Positions 61,783 to 64,000 of a stretch of 64,000 nucleotides of DNA are shown piece after piece. Source of the stretch: Termitomyces sp. T153 (taxonomy: Eukaryota > Basidiomycota > Agaricomycetes > Agaricales > Lyophyllaceae). Every line of letters starts with the position of its first letter. Positions within the stretch are counted from its first letter, which is position 1. The notes under the pieces were generated by a model, which was not told where the DNA came from, made no database searches, and saw only the letters and a list, made by a program, of their open reading frames with translations. The stretch lies in contig JACKQL020000119.1 in NCBI GenBank assembly GCA_018296165.2, positions 1-64,000 of the forward strand. The letters are read 5' to 3'. The translations under genes were made by a program, and so were the position numbers.

Positions 61783-62353
61783 TGTGTTGGCATCCACAGG
61801 ATGGTTGAGCCAGATATAAAGGGGAGTCCTTACCTAGATCGGGTCATTCAAAATAAGTCGCAGGAGCGTATCGCGCGGTAAATGTGTCGTAGATATACTT
61901 TGACAGGATTAAGTGGCATTAAATCCTGTCAAAGTATACCTACGGCACCATCCTCCGCGGACTTCCTTCTGAGAGAAAGTTATCCAAAACATCTCCGTAA
62001 GGAACCAAGTTTTGATGCTATCCCACTTGCCCCTTCTTAGAACAGGTCTATCGTGACTTGCCCTTACCAGTTTGTCCATAGCTGATAGTTTACGTAGGTA
62101 AATATCAATTTAATAACTTGGTAACTAAGAACAAAGGTATAATCAGATTGATCGATGAGTACATATATAACCAATAAAACTCGATAGAATAGTGTCGAAA
62201 AAAGCCTGACGTGATGAAATTAATATATTGCTCCATGGGTAAAATCAGTAACCTGTAAGTAAATCAAACTCGACCCATAATCGTACACAGCGCAGAAACC
62301 ATTGCACCTTCCTCACTGACTTAGACAGATTCTCTGAACGTGTTAGATATCAG
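61783..62353. other. intergenic with strong hairpin
   Basis: No coding sequence recognised; contains the hairpin described separately and an AT-rich 3' flank of the next gene. Confidence 0.5.
61884..61948. repeat. 27-bp stem hairpin
   Basis: Arms 61884-61910 and 61922-61948 pair over 27 bases with two mismatches that become G-U or A-C depending on strand; the loop is 11 bases (61911-61921). The longest perfect run is 17 bases (TATACTTTGACAGGATT). It lies about 100 bases upstream of the hydrolase ATG, on the promoter side. It could be a tiny palindromic transposon remnant, a small-RNA precursor or a cruciform. Confidence 0.85.
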
Positions 62354-63680
62354 TTAGATATACTCAATCGCCACATAGCCAAAAGACGAGCGTACCTCTT
62401 CTTCCGCGGCTATCTGCTCACCCCACGAGCGCCGTGCAACGGGGCTAGTCAACATGATCCTTCGTTCTACTGCACGCTGCCGCTCAGGCACGAACTTGAC
62501 CAATCCCCTTGCACCAGATCGCGGTAGGAAGCAACTCTCGACGGTCTCGCGCGTGACAGTCGAGATCAAACTATGAGCGTAAACCCGGATTGTAAGTTCC
62601 GTGAGGCGGAATGCGGTCTCTGACGATGTTACAAGAGAATCAAGCTCAAACCAATTGAGAAGATCGAGGTTCGGGATGTCGTTTTTACCCTCGTAGATAG
62701 TTAGAACGGCACGTTGAAGAGAAGCGTGTTTAGTATGTGTGAGCAATAGCTCTTGGAGCAGCTTCGGCCATCCGTTAAGAAGAGTAAATGAGAGAAGGCT
62801 AGGACAATGGCTGAGATCGATCGTGTCGGTTAACAGGTCTGTATCGAAGTTTGGACGTTAACTCTGAATGTGTTTCTATGATTAGCATAGACGGACCTGC
62901 GTAGCTATGATCCAACAGATCAAGTGTAAGATGCCGCAGAGTACTTCCGATGCGTTTGATGGCAGCTCCAACAGAATGGATATGTGACTCAGCAACCCCA
63001 TAGAAACGCATAGTAGAGATAGGAGGCAGAGTTTCCAACTTGTTGAACCATTCGAGGAAAACGTGCAACCTCAGCGAAACGAAGTTAAGTGTATGGAGTC
63101 GTTCGGGTAAGCGGAGATGGGATGCAGGAGTATTGAGCTCTTGGGTCCAGGGGCTCATGAATAGGGTGAATGTCTCCAGGCAAGGAAGGGAGCACACAAG
63201 TTGTACGATATTCGCGAAGTCTTCGAAGACGACTTGATTGAGTTCAAAAGTTGTAATCGATGCGAACAGAACTGGCATTCCAGTGACCATATCAAGCCCA
63301 GCCTTAGACTGAGTGAGATATAAGGATTCGATAGAACTGAAATGCTCGACGCCGGTAGGGAGGTTGTTCAGCTCTGTAAGCATCAGCCTGCGAGCGGCAG
63401 TCAAGAATACAGGGGGCGGAAGAATGCCGAAAATATCATCGCAGTTTTTCGTAGTAAGAAGAACATCAGAGAAGAGATGATATCTGCTTCGCGCCACCCA
63501 TGACCTGCTGATCAGACTGCAAGTGTTCAGAGCGACTCGATCGTCGGCCAGTTGGTCGATAATAAGGTCTACGAGTTCAGAAGGAATAGATTCGTTAAGA
63601 ATGAAGGATTCTTGGCTAGCCATGATACCTAGCTGTGAACTCAAGTCAGTATCTGTAACACCGGTGGATGGAATGTTCAT
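62354..63680 (-). CDS. F-box-like protein, Agaricomycete type
   Basis: Two exons (62897-63680 and 62354-62838, 58-nt intron) give 422 residues. Near the N-terminus (residues 30-75) SIPSELVDLIIDQLADD, then TCSLISRSWVARSRYHLFSDV, is the F-box-like motif (P.EL...I...L......L..C.L..R.W....R..LF) of the numerous mushroom F-box genes. The rest is a leucine-rich repeat-like solenoid with FNKLETLPPISTMRF and STLRHLTLDLLDH; the second exon begins DLLTDTIDLSHCPSLLSF. Target unknown; a role in SCF ubiquitin ligases is inferred from the fold. Confidence 0.85.
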
Positions 63681-64000
63681 ATCGAACCATTTCAGCGGAT
63701 TGTTACTTTGAGGTCAATGATAAAGCAGCGTAAGTAATGAGGGGCTTTTTTATTTGACAACCGCGCTTTTTAAGAGAGCCGCTCTGTGGAGTGTCGGTGT
63801 AGAGGTGGATGAAAAGGAGCAATTTCGTTGTCCCCCGGATCTTACTATTGATCGCGGATCAGTCGAGCCGAGATTGCCTAAGAAAATCTGATCACGTGTG
63901 ACCCTATTGAAGGAATGACGTGATCTGATGCGGTGGTTACCACGCAACCTCAGCTACTTTTTATTACAAACGCTCTATCTCGATTCAATGACGACACAAA
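63681..64000. other. 5' flank of the F-box-like gene, no other gene seen
   Basis: Contains only short frames (for example 63750-63947 minus). Composition is normal. Confidence 0.45.

Noticed and set aside
1..64000. tRNA, rRNA or CRISPR features
   Set aside because: No tRNA-like cloverleaf, rRNA core sequence or regularly spaced repeat-spacer array was noticed; the organism is a eukaryote, so CRISPR is not expected.

Overview
The window is nuclear DNA of a filamentous basidiomycete, most likely an Agaricomycete (mushroom). The reasons are dense short GT-AG introns (about 40-60 nt), several STE3-type pheromone receptors together with a short CaaX (CVIA) pheromone precursor, degenerate Ty3/Gypsy and Plavaka-like elements, and proteins typical of these fungi (F-box/LRR-like, BTB and DUF6698-like relics). 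I had no search tool. Assignments rest on reading translations and splice sites by eye, with exon phases checked by arithmetic where coordinates are given.

Layout. Bases 1 to about 11,290 are a CpG-starved graveyard of transposons: the C-terminal part of a Plavaka/CACTA-like transposon protein on the minus strand, a DUF6698-like relic, and a decayed Ty3/Gypsy element with gag, zinc knuckle, protease, reverse transcriptase and start of RNase H. At about 11.3 kb composition changes abruptly to gene-like DNA.

From 11.7 to 30.6 kb lies what looks like a B mating-type (pheromone/receptor) region. It holds an isoprenylcysteine methyltransferase (STE14 family), two tandemly duplicated pheromone precursor units (one intact, one frameshifted), three STE3-type receptors (422, 455 and 551 residues as modelled), and a broken fourth receptor on the opposite strand. 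The receptors are interspersed with a housekeeping gene (NOC4) and an F-box gene. Precursor, modifying enzyme and receptors are the parts of one signalling pathway: farnesylation and carboxymethylation of the peptide, then detection by the seven-helix receptors.

From 31.8 to 40.1 kb are a single-pass membrane protein, two related charged/His-rich multi-exon genes and a secreted protein between them. From 40.3 to 55.5 kb are conserved nuclear genes: an SNF2/RING helicase of the SHPRH/Irc20 type, the five-RRM ribosome-biogenesis factor MRD1, prefoldin subunit 3, and a two-Myb telobox protein resembling Tay1/Teb1. MRD1 contains an unusual 678-nt intron made of tandem repeats, each joined through an acceptor-donor AG|GTAAAT site.

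From about 55.9 to 58.9 kb a second CpG-depleted block holds a BTB-domain relic and runs into one half of a duplicated, broken alpha/beta hydrolase. The intact hydrolase follows at 60.6-61.8 kb, then a strong 27-bp hairpin and a final F-box-like gene.
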